Assembly: GCA_022360275.1 (NCBI GenBank)
Contig: JAKSDC010000039.1
Span: 1-32,230 of the forward strand
Direction of reading: 5' to 3'
DNA: 32,230 nt
Source: Chlorobiales bacterium
GTDB taxonomy: Bacteria > Bacteroidota > Chlorobiia > Chlorobiales > Chlorobiaceae
Shown here: piece by piece, positions 22,888-31,847 of the stretch
How positions within the stretch are numbered: the first letter of the stretch is position 1
How the letters are laid out: the number at the start of each line of letters is the position of its first letter
The notes under the pieces: model-generated
The model's input: the letters and a program-made list of their open reading frames with translations, nothing else
Database searches by the model: none
Told to the model about the DNA's origin: nothing
Translations under genes and position numbers: made by a program

Positions 22888-23758
22888 ACCGGTCATTCTT
22901 TTGCTTCTCTTTTGCGCTGTATTCCTCGGAGGATGCAGTGAAGAAACCAAGACAAAAGGGATGCCTGATCACTCATCCGACAAACCGACGATTGTCAGCC
23001 TTGCTCCAAGCATCACGGAAATGGTCTACGCGATCGGAGCGGGAGGTCTGCTCGTCGGAAGAACCAGTGCATGTGACTGGCCCCCGGAAGCAGCAAAAAT
23101 CCCGGTCGTCGGTGCTTTCGGCAAACCTTCTCTTGAAATACTTGCAGGCCTCTCGCCGGATCTGGTTCTCGATACAGACCTTGCCGATGAAAATATGGGA
23201 GCGAAAATAGCCGAACTCAACATCAGGCGTGAACGTCTTGCGGTTCGTGCACCCGAAGATATTCCTCCGGCGCTGCGCAAGCTTGGCAAATTGACCGGCA
23301 ATACCGAAAGAGCGGACAGCCTTGCGCGTATCATTGAAAAAGGACTTGAGACATTCAGGAACCGGACCGATACCCCCGCTTTCCCCCCGAGGGTATATCT
23401 TGAAATATGGGATGACCCTCTTTGGACCGGAGGAAAAGACAGCTATGTTTCCGCTCTTATAAGCTATGCGGGAGGTCGGAATATCGGCGATGCTGTTGAA
23501 AAGGAATATTTCGAGGTTTCACCCGAATGGGTCATCAGACAGAACCCGGACATCATCGCCTGCATGTATATGGCCAGAGAGAGTGATGTCGCTGCAAAAG
23601 TAGCTTCCAGACCCGGTTGGGAACATACAGCCGCCGTGAAAAACGGTCGGATTTACGACGATTTCGATAACAACATTTTTCTTCGTCCCGGCCCTCGCGT
23701 TCTTGAAGGCATAGAACAGCTCAGACGCATTATTGAAGAAGCCTGGGATGAGCAATGA
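22859..23758 (+). CDS. btuF: BtuF-family periplasmic cobalamin-binding lipoprotein (second copy)
   Basis: It encodes 299 residues from ATG 22859. Earlier in-frame ATGs (22772 and others) lie inside the NUDIX gene and would spoil the lipoprotein signal. The signal VILLLLFCAVFLGGC has lipid attachment at Cys26. The mature part has the type III binding-protein fold with IVSLAPSITEMVYAIGAGGLLVG, the motif SACDWPPEA typical of BtuF, SLEILAGLSPDLVLDT and the second-lobe segment RVYLEIWDDPLWTGGKDSYVSALISYAGGRNIGDA. It binds corrinoid in the periplasm for a BtuCD-type importer. It is not accompanied by its own permease or ATPase and may share the BtuCD encoded at 11917-14318. Confidence 0.85.
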   Translation: MKNTLPPPSKPVILLLLFCAVFLGGCSEETKTKGMPDHSSDKPTIVSLAPSITEMVYAIGAGGLLVGRTSACDWPPEAAKIPVVGAFGKPSLEILAGLSPDLVLDTDLADENMGAKIAELNIRRERLAVRAPEDIPPALRKLGKLTGNTERADSLARIIEKGLETFRNRTDTPAFPPRVYLEIWDDPLWTGGKDSYVSALISYAGGRNIGDAVEKEYFEVSPEWVIRQNPDIIACMYMARESDVAAKVASRPGWEHTAAVKNGRIYDDFDNNIFLRPGPRVLEGIEQLRRIIEEAWDEQ

Positions 23759-23897
23759 CAAGTCGAAAACCTGAAAGGTTGTTGACCTGTTACACCAAGC
23801 TGTCCGGCCATTAGGTATAACGAACAAGGTCGAAAGAGGAAAAAAGCGGTCATTTCTTTATCTTTTCGGCTTTACTACCATAAAACAGCCTTCCTGC

Positions 23898-25175
23898 ATG
23901 AAAAAATCACCTTTGGCGATATTGTTTCTGACCGTGCTGCTTGACCTGATCGGGTTCGGCATTGTCCTGCCTCTTTTACCAACATACGCCAAAGACCTTG
24001 GGGCAAGCCCATTCATGATCGGGTTCATCGCTGCTGTATATTCCAGTATGCAGTTTCTTTTTTCCCCTGTCTGGGGAAGACTCAGCGATTTCATAGGACG
24101 AAGACCGGTTATGCTGGTCAGCATTTTCATGGCCTCGGTCTCCTATCTGTTTTTCGCTCACGCAACAACCATCCCGCTCCTGATCCTTGCCCGGGCTCTC
24201 TCAGGTATTGGATCTGCCAACATTGCAGCTGCACAGGCATATATAACCGACGTTACCGACAGCGAGAGCAGGTCGAAAGCCATGGGCATGCTGGGCGCTG
24301 CATTCGGCATCGGATTCATCATCGGACCGCTGATCGGCGGTTTTCTCAAGACCAATTTCGGCATAGAAATGGTGGGCTACGTCGCTTCGGCGCTGATTGG
24401 CATCGATTTCATCCTTGCCGTTTTCTTCCTCTCCGAATCAAACAAAGAGGCAAAAAAAATATCGCAGTTCCTCGGCGGGTTGATGCAGCGCACCGGACAG
24501 CCCCTGCTCTTGTCTGTAAAAGAAAAATCCGCCGCTTACTTCGATGGGGTCAGAACCGCATTCAGTTATCCTCCAATAGCCCTGCTTATGAGCGCGAACT
24601 TTATCTTTACGTTTGGAGTCGTTAACATGCAGATAGCCGCTATTCTTTTATGGAAAGAGTACTTCTATGCAAGTGATCAGGAGATCGGCTACCTTTTTGC
24701 TTACGTAGGCTTTATATCGGTTATTGTCCAGGGGGGTATGATCGGCAAACTGAACAAGCGATTTGGGGAGCACAAGCTTTTTCTCTGGGGACACGTCATT
24801 ACATTCGTCGGCGTGTTTTTTGTTCCATTCATCCCATCAACAACCCTTTTTACACTCGGTCTGGGAATCCTTCTTTTTTTCGCTGTCGGAACCAGTCTGG
24901 TAAACCCGATCAATATCTCAATGATATCCCTTTACAGCTATACGCAAAAACAGGGACAGATCATGGGCTATGGACAATCGATCAACTCCCTCGCCAGGAT
25001 ACTGGGCCCTTTCAGCGGAAGCATTTTTTACGGGTTGTTTCCGTCAACGCCCTTCATCGTAGCAGGCCTGCTCATGCTTGCCGGAACCCTGATATCCATA
25101 GGGTTGTTCAAATACAAGATAGAAGCCTTGGAATCAAAGCCCGAAAACCAGACCGGCCCGCAAGCAGCAGAATAG
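23898..25175 (+). CDS. MFS exporter, TetA-like (drug:H+ antiporter family)
   Basis: It encodes 425 residues with about 12 hydrophobic spans. The first span LLDLIGFGIVLPLLPTYAKDLGASPF and the loop motif GRLSDFIGRRPVML (motif A, about 55-68) are those of TetA/DHA1-type proton antiporters. The loop between helices 6 and 7 is long and charged (about 182-212). GPLIGGFLKTNFG corresponds to the antiporter motif C region. It sits in the inner membrane and exports an unknown compound. It lies 139 bp after btuF and 45 bp before the nucleotidyltransferase gene on the same strand. Tetracycline resistance should not be assumed from this similarity. Confidence 0.85.
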   Translation: MKKSPLAILFLTVLLDLIGFGIVLPLLPTYAKDLGASPFMIGFIAAVYSSMQFLFSPVWGRLSDFIGRRPVMLVSIFMASVSYLFFAHATTIPLLILARALSGIGSANIAAAQAYITDVTDSESRSKAMGMLGAAFGIGFIIGPLIGGFLKTNFGIEMVGYVASALIGIDFILAVFFLSESNKEAKKISQFLGGLMQRTGQPLLLSVKEKSAAYFDGVRTAFSYPPIALLMSANFIFTFGVVNMQIAAILLWKEYFYASDQEIGYLFAYVGFISVIVQGGMIGKLNKRFGEHKLFLWGHVITFVGVFFVPFIPSTTLFTLGLGILLFFAVGTSLVNPINISMISLYSYTQKQGQIMGYGQSINSLARILGPFSGSIFYGLFPSTPFIVAGLLMLAGTLISIGLFKYKIEALESKPENQTGPQAAE

Positions 25176-25220
25176 CGGGAACGGGAAAGAAAAACACTCG
25201 TAGAGAACCCTCTTACATAT

Positions 25221-26648
25221 ATGTCCTGCAAGGAAACACTGCCACACCATGCGCTTCCCGATATTCTCTACCGGATAGGTGACATCGCCGACCGGATGAA
25301 CACTCCTTGCTATCTTGTGGGAGGCTATGTAAGAGATGTTCTGATGCATAAAACAAGCAGCGACATCGACATCATGGTTATCGGCGAGCCTGTGCCGTTT
25401 GCGAGACTGATTGCAAAAGAGCTCAACGGAAAAAATTTTGTTGTATTTGAAAGATTTCGGACGGCTCGTCTTGAGCTTGAAGCGCCTCGAACCGGAACAA
25501 TACTGCTTGAAATAGTAGGTGCCCGCAAGGAAAGCTATAACCCTGATTCACGAAAACCGATCACGGAAATCGGATCTCTCGAAGACGATCTGTCAAGGCG
25601 GGACTTTACTATCAACGCTCTTGCCGTACCGCTGAACAAGAATGATCGCAACTGCCTTGTCGATCTGTTCAACGGCCATAACGATCTTCGGCATAAGCTG
25701 TTGCGAACCCCTCTTGAATCGGAAAAAACCTTTTCGGACGACCCTCTGCGCATGATGAGAGCCGCAAGGTTTTCAAGCCAGCTCGACTTTCAGCTTGACA
25801 GACCGGTAATAAGAGCGATGACCGCAATGGCAGGGAGAATCACGATTGTTTCGAAAGAGCGTATAAGCCAGGAGTTCCTGAAAATCATGGGCAGCCCAAA
25901 GCCGTCAATCGGCCTTATGATTCTTTACGAAACCGGCATCCTGCACGAAATCTTCCCGGAACTTACCGCTATGGCCGGTATAGAACAGGTTGACGGTCTC
26001 GGTCATAAAGACACTTTGCTCCATACCTTTCAGGTTGTCGACAAGCTATCCGAGAACAGCGACAATCTCTGGCTGAGAATCGCCGCTCTTCTGCACGATA
26101 TTGCAAAGCCTTTGACAAAACGTTTCACAAGGTCATCCGGCTGGGTTTTCCACGGACATGAAGCTGTCGGCACCAAGCTCTCCAGGAAAATATTCCATTC
26201 CATGCGCTGGCCGCTCGAACCGCTTCCCTATGTACAGAAAATGATACGCTTGCACCATCGCCCGATCCCGTTGTCAAAGAGGGAAATCACCGATTCGGCG
26301 GTAAGAAGGTTGATGTATGAAGCCGGTGAGGATCTTGAAGACCTGATGACGCTTTGCAGAGCGGATGTAACCAGCAAGAACCCGGGCAAAGTCAGGAAAA
26401 TCATGAACAATTTCAATATTGTCGAGAAAAAAATCACGGAAGTGGCCGAAAAGGACCTTCTTGCAAAATGGAGACCTCCTATCGATGGCTGCGACATCAT
26501 GGAAGCCCTGGGACTTTCCGAAGGAAGGCTGGTGGGCATCATAAAGAAGAAAATGGAAGCCGCCGTCATAGAAGGCAAAATACCTTATGACCGCGAAGCT
26601 GCCCTCGACTACATAAAAAAAACATATCGGGAGATGCAGAATTCATAG
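25221..26648 (+). CDS. cca: CCA tRNA nucleotidyltransferase / poly(A) polymerase family with HD domain
   Basis: It encodes 475 residues. The class II nucleotidyltransferase head shows LVGGYVRDVL (32-41), the catalytic pair in SSDIDIMVIG (47-56) and the RRDFTINALA block. The neck region has DDPLRMMRAARFSSQLDFQL. An HD phosphohydrolase-type domain follows with LLHDIAKPLTK (His292/Asp293) and a histidine-rich MIRLHHRPIPLSKREI. The protein adds or repairs the tRNA 3'-CCA end, or adds poly(A); in Chlorobiota this one family may supply the CCA activity. It is 88 bp before purB on the same strand and appears complete. Confidence 0.9.
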   Translation: MSCKETLPHHALPDILYRIGDIADRMNTPCYLVGGYVRDVLMHKTSSDIDIMVIGEPVPFARLIAKELNGKNFVVFERFRTARLELEAPRTGTILLEIVGARKESYNPDSRKPITEIGSLEDDLSRRDFTINALAVPLNKNDRNCLVDLFNGHNDLRHKLLRTPLESEKTFSDDPLRMMRAARFSSQLDFQLDRPVIRAMTAMAGRITIVSKERISQEFLKIMGSPKPSIGLMILYETGILHEIFPELTAMAGIEQVDGLGHKDTLLHTFQVVDKLSENSDNLWLRIAALLHDIAKPLTKRFTRSSGWVFHGHEAVGTKLSRKIFHSMRWPLEPLPYVQKMIRLHHRPIPLSKREITDSAVRRLMYEAGEDLEDLMTLCRADVTSKNPGKVRKIMNNFNIVEKKITEVAEKDLLAKWRPPIDGCDIMEALGLSEGRLVGIIKKKMEAAVIEGKIPYDREAALDYIKKTYREMQNS

Positions 26649-26736
26649 CTTACAAGCCTGATGTCCGAACTAAATGATATATTGGTGTTTTTCAAAAATC
26701 AAGACCGATCGATCTGATCCAACAAACCAAAATAAA

Positions 26737-28041
26737 GTGATACCACGTTACTCACCCAAGGACATGCAGGCCGTCTGGACAGACGAAGCAAAGTTCGAAA
26801 GATGGCTGCAACTGGAAATAGCGGCTGTCGAAGCTCGCGCTGAGGCAGGAGTCGTTCCACAGGAAGCTCTTGATACAATAAAAGAAAAAGCAAGATTCAA
26901 CGTCGATGAAATCCTTGAAATAGAAAAAGAAACCAAGCACGACGTCATAGCGTTTCTCACCAACGTCAACCAGTACGTAGGACCTCAGTCACGTTATATT
27001 CACGAGGGACTGACATCTTCCGACGTTGGCGACACCTGTCTCGCCATGCAGATGCGCGATGCCGGCAGGATTCTTCTCAAAGATCTTGAAAATCTTATCG
27101 AAGTGCTTGCAGAAAAAGCCGTAGAGTTCAAATATACCCTGGAAATGGGAAGAACTCACGGCATTCACGCCGAACCGACAACCTTCGGCCTGAAGCTCTT
27201 GCTCTGGCATCAGGAAATGCTCCGTAACCTCGAAAGGCTGAAAAGGGCTGTCGAGACGGTTTCCGTAGGGAAAATTTCCGGTGCTGTCGGCACCTATCAG
27301 CACCTCTCGCCCGACATAGAAGCCGCTGTCTGCAAAAAACTCGGCCTGAAACCCTCGCCGATTTCAACCCAGATACTACAACGCGACCGGCATGCCGAAT
27401 TTCTCACCACGCTTGCCATCATAGCGTCGTCGATTGAAAAGTTTTCCGTCGAGTTTCGTCACCTGCAGCGAACAGAGGTCAGGGAAACAGAGGAGTTTTT
27501 CAGCAAAGGCCAAAAAGGCAGCTCGGCAATGCCGCACAAGCGCAACCCCATTACCTTCGAACGACTGACCGGGCTTGCAAGGATTGTCCGTTCGAACTCC
27601 ATTGCCGCTATGGAAAATGTGGCACTCTGGCACGAGAGGGACATTTCACACTCATCGGTGGAAAGGGTTATTATGCCGGATTCTACCATAGCCCTCTGCT
27701 ATATGCTTCGTACCTTTACCGATACCCTGAAAAACCTGCTGGTCTATCCGGACAGGATGGAGGAAAACTTCAAGACCTCCTACGGTCTTACTCTTTCCCA
27801 AACATTGCTGCTGGCGCTTACCGGCAAGGGCATGACCAGAGAGGAAGCCTACAAGCTTGTGCAGCGCAATGCCATGAAAAGCTGGGAGAACAAGGTTCAG
27901 TTGAAAGAGTATGTTCTGCAGGATCAGGATATACTTGCACATGTATCGCCTGAAGAAATAGAAAAACTCTTCTCACCCGAAAGCATTCTGAGCAAGCTCA
28001 AAAAAAGTGTCGATATCATCTTTGCCCGAAACAGGCTTTGA
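26737..28041 (+). CDS. purB: Adenylosuccinate lyase PurB
   Basis: It encodes 434 residues from GTG 26737 (MIPRYSPKDMQAVWTD), which is where family members usually begin and gives the usual length. An ATG at 26674 would add 21 unrelated residues. The lyase signature SSAMPHKRNPI is present, with EMGRTHGIHAEPTTFG carrying the catalytic histidine region and EGLTSSDVGDT near 87-97. The enzyme releases fumarate in two steps of purine synthesis, from SAICAR and from adenylosuccinate. It is a housekeeping gene placed between cca and the rnf cluster. The 224-bp gap downstream marks the end of this transcription unit. Confidence 0.95.
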   Translation: MIPRYSPKDMQAVWTDEAKFERWLQLEIAAVEARAEAGVVPQEALDTIKEKARFNVDEILEIEKETKHDVIAFLTNVNQYVGPQSRYIHEGLTSSDVGDTCLAMQMRDAGRILLKDLENLIEVLAEKAVEFKYTLEMGRTHGIHAEPTTFGLKLLLWHQEMLRNLERLKRAVETVSVGKISGAVGTYQHLSPDIEAAVCKKLGLKPSPISTQILQRDRHAEFLTTLAIIASSIEKFSVEFRHLQRTEVRETEEFFSKGQKGSSAMPHKRNPITFERLTGLARIVRSNSIAAMENVALWHERDISHSSVERVIMPDSTIALCYMLRTFTDTLKNLLVYPDRMEENFKTSYGLTLSQTLLLALTGKGMTREEAYKLVQRNAMKSWENKVQLKEYVLQDQDILAHVSPEEIEKLFSPESILSKLKKSVDIIFARNRL

Positions 28042-28194
28042 GAATAGTGACACCGTTATTCCGGGTTTGTTAAAATCGGTGATTATTGTTAAATTTGACG
28101 TCGTTTTGCGCCTGGACCACAGGTAAAAAACAGGGTTCAGGGCGACACGGTACATCTCACATTTCACTGTTACCAGCTACCGGACATACCGTTG

Positions 28195-28223
28195 TATAAG
28201 AGAGGTTATTACGACGTAATAAC
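28195..28223 (+). promoter_or_regulatory. Probable operator palindrome with -10-like box upstream of the rseC-rnf operon
   Basis: GTTATTACG-A-CGTAATAAC at 28205-28223 is a perfect inverted repeat with 9-bp arms around a single central base. Five bases before it lies TATAAG (28195-28200), a good -10 match, though no clear -35 is visible. The palindrome would then sit on the transcription start, the usual position of a repressor site. It is followed by AGGAGAGG (28248-28255), the ribosome-binding site of rseC. The regulator is unknown; I could not match the site to Fur, Rex, FNR or ModE consensus sequences. Confidence 0.5.
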
Positions 28224-28265
28224 ATATACCTGACTTGAGGTTAGGACAGGAGAGGATCATGCCTT

Positions 28266-28661
28266 ATGTATGCTAAAGTGTTGAAAACATATAAGGGAAA
28301 AGCTGAAATCGAGATAGTCTGCACGGAAGCGTCACATGAGAATGTACACTGTGGCGCTTGCAGCATGGGTCAAAAACCGTCAACGAAACCGGAGACGGTT
28401 CTTGCACAAAACAAAATCGAGGCAAAGCCCGGCGATATGGTTGAATGCAATCTGAAAGAACATGCCGAAATCAAGGCTGCGCTGCTGCTTTTTATGGGAC
28501 CGTTGCTGCTGTTCATGATTGCGCTTGGGCTAGCCAGCGCCCTGAACATGGAGCTTTGGCAATCGTTTCTTTTCGGAGCGGCGGTTCTCGTCATAACCTA
28601 TATCGTTCTCCGGTTTTCACTGAAGAACAAAACGTACTACTATATCACAGGAATTAAATAA
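28266..28661 (+). CDS. rseC: RseC/MucC-family membrane protein of the Rnf operon
   Basis: It encodes 131 residues from ATG 28266, 10 bases after AGGAGAGG; an ATG at 28259 is nearer but opens only a five-codon frame. The N-terminal cytoplasmic part holds Cys19, Cys29 and Cys32 (VHCGACSMG), matching the cysteine cluster of RseC/MucC proteins. Two hydrophobic segments (about 70-90 and 95-115) follow. RseC homologues belong to the reducing system of SoxR in Enterobacteria and head rnf operons in Bacteroidota. Here the gene ends 6 bp before rnfB, so it is probably an assembly or redox partner of the Rnf complex. Confidence 0.88.
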   Translation: MYAKVLKTYKGKAEIEIVCTEASHENVHCGACSMGQKPSTKPETVLAQNKIEAKPGDMVECNLKEHAEIKAALLLFMGPLLLFMIALGLASALNMELWQSFLFGAAVLVITYIVLRFSLKNKTYYYITGIK

Positions 28662-28667
28662 CAACGC

Positions 28668-29507
28668 ATGATTAGTGAAGCATTCATACCGGCAGTTACA
28701 AGTCTGGGCTCCGTCGCACTTGCACTTGGCCTTATAATTTTCTATGTGTCGAAAAAATTTCACGTCGAAGAAGATCCCATGGTCGTCATCATCAACGATA
28801 TCCTTCCAGGAGTCAACTGCGGCGCCTGCGGATACCCCAGCTGCGGACAGTTTGCCGAGATTCTTGTTGAAACGAAGGATTCATCGATGTCCTGTCCTGT
28901 CGGCGGAGCCGATCTTGCGGCGAAACTCGGCACCACGCTTGGAATCGCCATGGCCGAACCAAAACCGATTACCGCAGTCGTGCTCTGTCAGGGCGATAAC
29001 GATACCGCCAAGGAAACAGCGGAATATTTCGGCATCCAGGATTGCTGGGCTGCAACCCAGACTTTTGTGGGCCCAAAACAATGCCGTTACTCCTGTATCG
29101 GTCTTGGCTCATGTATCGCTTTCTGCGACTTCGGTGCAATGCGCCTTGAAAACGGCCTGATCGTCATCGACAAGGATTTGTGCACCGGTTGCGGCGCTTG
29201 CATTCCGGCCTGTCCTACCGGTGTACTTGTCATGCAGGAAAAGAAAGCGGAACGCTACTATATCGCCTGTAATTCGCATGACAAGGGCGCTGCCACCAAA
29301 AAAGCCTGTGATGCCGGCTGTATCGCCTGCCAGAAGTGCGTCAAGGTTTGTGACGACGACGCAATTGTCATCGAGAGCTTTCTTGCAAGAATCATTCAGG
29401 AAAAATGTACAGCCTGTGGCAAATGTATCGAGGTTTGCCCGACCAAGGTCAACTGCATCATTCTGGAACAGGACTTTCATGACGCGAAACAAAAAAAAGC
29501 CTCATAA
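28668..29507 (+). CDS. rnfB: Ion-translocating oxidoreductase subunit RnfB
   Basis: It encodes 279 residues. One N-terminal membrane helix (about 8-28) is followed by the RnfB Fe-S domain CGACGYPSCGQ...SCPVGG (Cys51, 54, 59, 76). Further cysteine sets are Cys139/143/149/153, Cys172/175/178/182 (CTGCGACIPACP), Cys214/218/221/224/228 and Cys247/250/253/257 (CTACGKCIEVCP). The protein thus has room for about five or more clusters, longer than the minimal RnfB of Enterobacteria. It accepts electrons from ferredoxin and passes them into the membrane complex. Its stop TAA is directly followed by the rnfC start, with no gap. Confidence 0.93.
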   Translation: MISEAFIPAVTSLGSVALALGLIIFYVSKKFHVEEDPMVVIINDILPGVNCGACGYPSCGQFAEILVETKDSSMSCPVGGADLAAKLGTTLGIAMAEPKPITAVVLCQGDNDTAKETAEYFGIQDCWAATQTFVGPKQCRYSCIGLGSCIAFCDFGAMRLENGLIVIDKDLCTGCGACIPACPTGVLVMQEKKAERYYIACNSHDKGAATKKACDAGCIACQKCVKVCDDDAIVIESFLARIIQEKCTACGKCIEVCPTKVNCIILEQDFHDAKQKKAS

Positions 29508-30833
29508 ATGAAGACATTTAAAACGGGAGGCATTCATCCTCCTGAAAGCAAGTTCACTGAAAATATCCCTATAGAAGAGATGCCTGTACCGGCAGAACTG
29601 GCTATATCCTTGAACCAGCATCTCGGTAAACCTGCCAAACCTCTGGTGAAGGTCGGCAGCGAAGTAAAAAAAGGAGAGCTAATCGGCGCGGCGGATGGTT
29701 TTATTTCCGCAAATGTTCATGCAAGCACCAGTGGCAAGGTTAAAGCCGTCAAGCCCTACCCTCATCCGAGCGGACAATATGCAATGACGGTTTTCATTAC
29801 CGCCGACGGGAACGATGAGTGGGCGGAAGGCCTCAATACCGATCCGGCAGACTGGCACGGCTTTTCAAAAGAGGAAATCATTGGCAAAATAAACGATGCG
29901 GGAATTGTCGGCATGGGCGGTGCAGGGTTCCCGACCAACGTCAAGCTTTCTCCTCCCCCTGACAAACAGATCGACACCATCATTCTGAATGGTGCCGAAT
30001 GCGAACCGTTTCTGACCGCAGACCACCGTCTCATGCTGGAATCTCCGGAAGAAGTCGTGGAAGGACTGGAAATCATCGCATCGCTGTTCGGGGGACATGC
30101 CAAGGCGTATATCGGCATCGAATCCAATAAAAAAGACGCGATAGAAACAATCTCCCGCATTGCTTCACCCAAGGGCATCGAGGTCATATCCTTGAAAACC
30201 AAATATCCTCAAGGTGCCGAGAAACAGCTCATTAACGCGATCACCGGAAGAACCATCGAGCAAGGCGAACTGCCTTTCGACAAAGGATGTCTTGTACAGA
30301 ATATCGGAACGGCGGTCGCCATTTACGAAGCTGTTTGTAAAAACAGGCCGCTTATAGACCGGATCGTAACGGTTTCCGGTCTGGAAATAGGGCAACCAAA
30401 AAACATCCGCGCGGTCATCGGCACAAGCTTTAGAGACATTGCCCGGTTTTGCGGAGACTTGAAAGAACGCACCAACCAGATTATCTCGGGCGGCCCGATG
30501 ATGGGCAAGGCGTTGTTTACTCTTGACGTACCGATTGTTAAAACCACGTCCGGCATCCTGTTCATCAATAACACCGGTATTGAAAAAGCACATGAAAGAA
30601 CCTGTATCAGGTGCGGCAAATGTGTTGATGTCTGTCCGCAGGGACTCGCGCCGTGGCTGCTTGCAAATGTCGCTCAAATCAGGGATTTCGATGAAATCCA
30701 GCTTCTGGGTCTTGCAAACTGCACTGAGTGCGGCAGTTGCACCTATGTCTGCCCATCCAAACGCGAACTTGTGCACTGGATAAAATATGCAAAGGCACTC
30801 GTCAACAACCGCCAAAAACGCAAATCAGCTTAA
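29508..30833 (+). CDS. rnfC: Ion-translocating oxidoreductase subunit RnfC
   Basis: It encodes 441 residues with a start that abuts the rnfB stop. The start FKTGGIHPPESKFT is typical of RnfC. A lipoyl/biotinyl-like fold (about 45-90: VKVGSEVKKGELIG, STSGKVKAVKP) precedes the flavin/NADH-binding region with GIVGMGGAGFPTNVKL (about 133-148) and ILNGAECEPFLTADHRLM. Two [4Fe-4S] motifs follow: CIRCGKCVDVCP (from about 365) and CTECGSCTYVCP (from about 405). The subunit exchanges electrons with NAD on the cytoplasmic face. It lacks the long repetitive C-terminal tail seen in some enterobacterial RnfC. Confidence 0.95.
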   Translation: MKTFKTGGIHPPESKFTENIPIEEMPVPAELAISLNQHLGKPAKPLVKVGSEVKKGELIGAADGFISANVHASTSGKVKAVKPYPHPSGQYAMTVFITADGNDEWAEGLNTDPADWHGFSKEEIIGKINDAGIVGMGGAGFPTNVKLSPPPDKQIDTIILNGAECEPFLTADHRLMLESPEEVVEGLEIIASLFGGHAKAYIGIESNKKDAIETISRIASPKGIEVISLKTKYPQGAEKQLINAITGRTIEQGELPFDKGCLVQNIGTAVAIYEAVCKNRPLIDRIVTVSGLEIGQPKNIRAVIGTSFRDIARFCGDLKERTNQIISGGPMMGKALFTLDVPIVKTTSGILFINNTGIEKAHERTCIRCGKCVDVCPQGLAPWLLANVAQIRDFDEIQLLGLANCTECGSCTYVCPSKRELVHWIKYAKALVNNRQKRKSA

Positions 30834-30851
30834 AAGATCAGTATTATCTTT

Positions 30852-31847
30852 ATGGAATCGGTTAACCTTAAAGTCTCAAATGCGCCATTCGTCAGGTCGA
30901 AGGACTCCATCGAATCGGTAATGTACAATGTCGCCCTTGCCCTTGCACCGGCAACCGTCATGTCGGTTTATCTTTTCGGCATGAGAGCTCTTGTACTGAC
31001 GGTAGTATCCATTCTCAGTTGTATAGCTTTCGAATGGCTTATGGATAAAGCAAGAAACAAACCGAACTCCTGTCTTGACGGCAGTGCACTGGTTACGGGC
31101 CTGCTTCTTGCATTGAACGTGCCGGCAAATCTGCCGCTCTGGATGGTAGTGACTGGGGCATTTATTGCCATTGTGGCCACAAAACATGTTTTCGGAGGTC
31201 TTGGCTACAACGTCTTCAACCCTGCGCTTGTCGCCAGGGTGTTTTTGCTTATCTCATTCCCGGCAGCTATGACAAGCTGGCCGATGCCTGCTCCTTTTTC
31301 TTTTGACATGATGGTAGATATGGAGACCGGAGCCTCGCCTCTCGGCATTCTCAAGACGGATGGTGTTCAAGCCGCGCTCGCTTCACTTTCACTGATGGAC
31401 GGCTTTTACGGCACGATGACCGGCAGCCTTGGCGAAACGTCAGCCCTCGCCCTGCTTGCAGGCGCCGCATGGTTATGGTACAAGAAGTACATCACGATGT
31501 ACATACCTCTTACCATTATGGGCTCCGTCTTTCTGTTTACCGGCCTTTTTCACCTGATCGATCCGGGGACCTATGCCTCACCGGCCTTCCATATGGTCAC
31601 AGGCGGATTGGTTCTCGGGGCATTCTTCATGGCAACCGATATGGTAACTTCTCCGCTTTCCATTCGAGGCCAGTTGCTTTTCGGGCTTGGATGCGGACTT
31701 CTGACGGCCGTCATCCGCCTCTGGGGAGGGTACCCTGAAGGAATTTCATTCGCAATCCTTATCATGAACTCTTTCGTCCCGCTCATAGACCGCTGGGATC
31801 TTAACGACAGAAAAGCCGAAAATAAAAAGGAGCCGGAAACACCATGA
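30852..31847 (+). CDS. rnfD: Ion-translocating oxidoreductase subunit RnfD
   Basis: It encodes 331 residues of mostly membrane-spanning sequence. Conserved RnfD/NqrB blocks are CLDGSALVTGLLLALNVPANLPLW (74-97), KHVFGGLGYNVFNPALVARVFLL (111-133) and MATDMVTSPLSIRGQLLFG. The covalent flavin motif is usually read as (S/T)-G/S-A-T-P-L; here it is ETGASPLG, with Ser162 where Thr is expected. If flavin is attached, it would be to Ser162 or Thr159. RnfD is a core channel subunit that couples electron flow to Na+ or H+ translocation. Its TGA overlaps the rnfG ATG as ATGA. Confidence 0.93.
   Translation: MESVNLKVSNAPFVRSKDSIESVMYNVALALAPATVMSVYLFGMRALVLTVVSILSCIAFEWLMDKARNKPNSCLDGSALVTGLLLALNVPANLPLWMVVTGAFIAIVATKHVFGGLGYNVFNPALVARVFLLISFPAAMTSWPMPAPFSFDMMVDMETGASPLGILKTDGVQAALASLSLMDGFYGTMTGSLGETSALALLAGAAWLWYKKYITMYIPLTIMGSVFLFTGLFHLIDPGTYASPAFHMVTGGLVLGAFFMATDMVTSPLSIRGQLLFGLGCGLLTAVIRLWGGYPEGISFAILIMNSFVPLIDRWDLNDRKAENKKEPETP

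Noticed and set aside
28147..28192. ACGGTA ... TACCGT inverted repeat upstream of rseC
   Set aside because: It has only 6-bp arms separated by 34 bases; this is easily a chance event, unlike the palindrome at 28205-28223.
28259..28276. Five-codon frame (ATG at 28259) before rseC, possible leader peptide
   Set aside because: It is only three bases from the Shine-Dalgarno site, too close for efficient initiation, and the rseC ATG at 28266 is well spaced.
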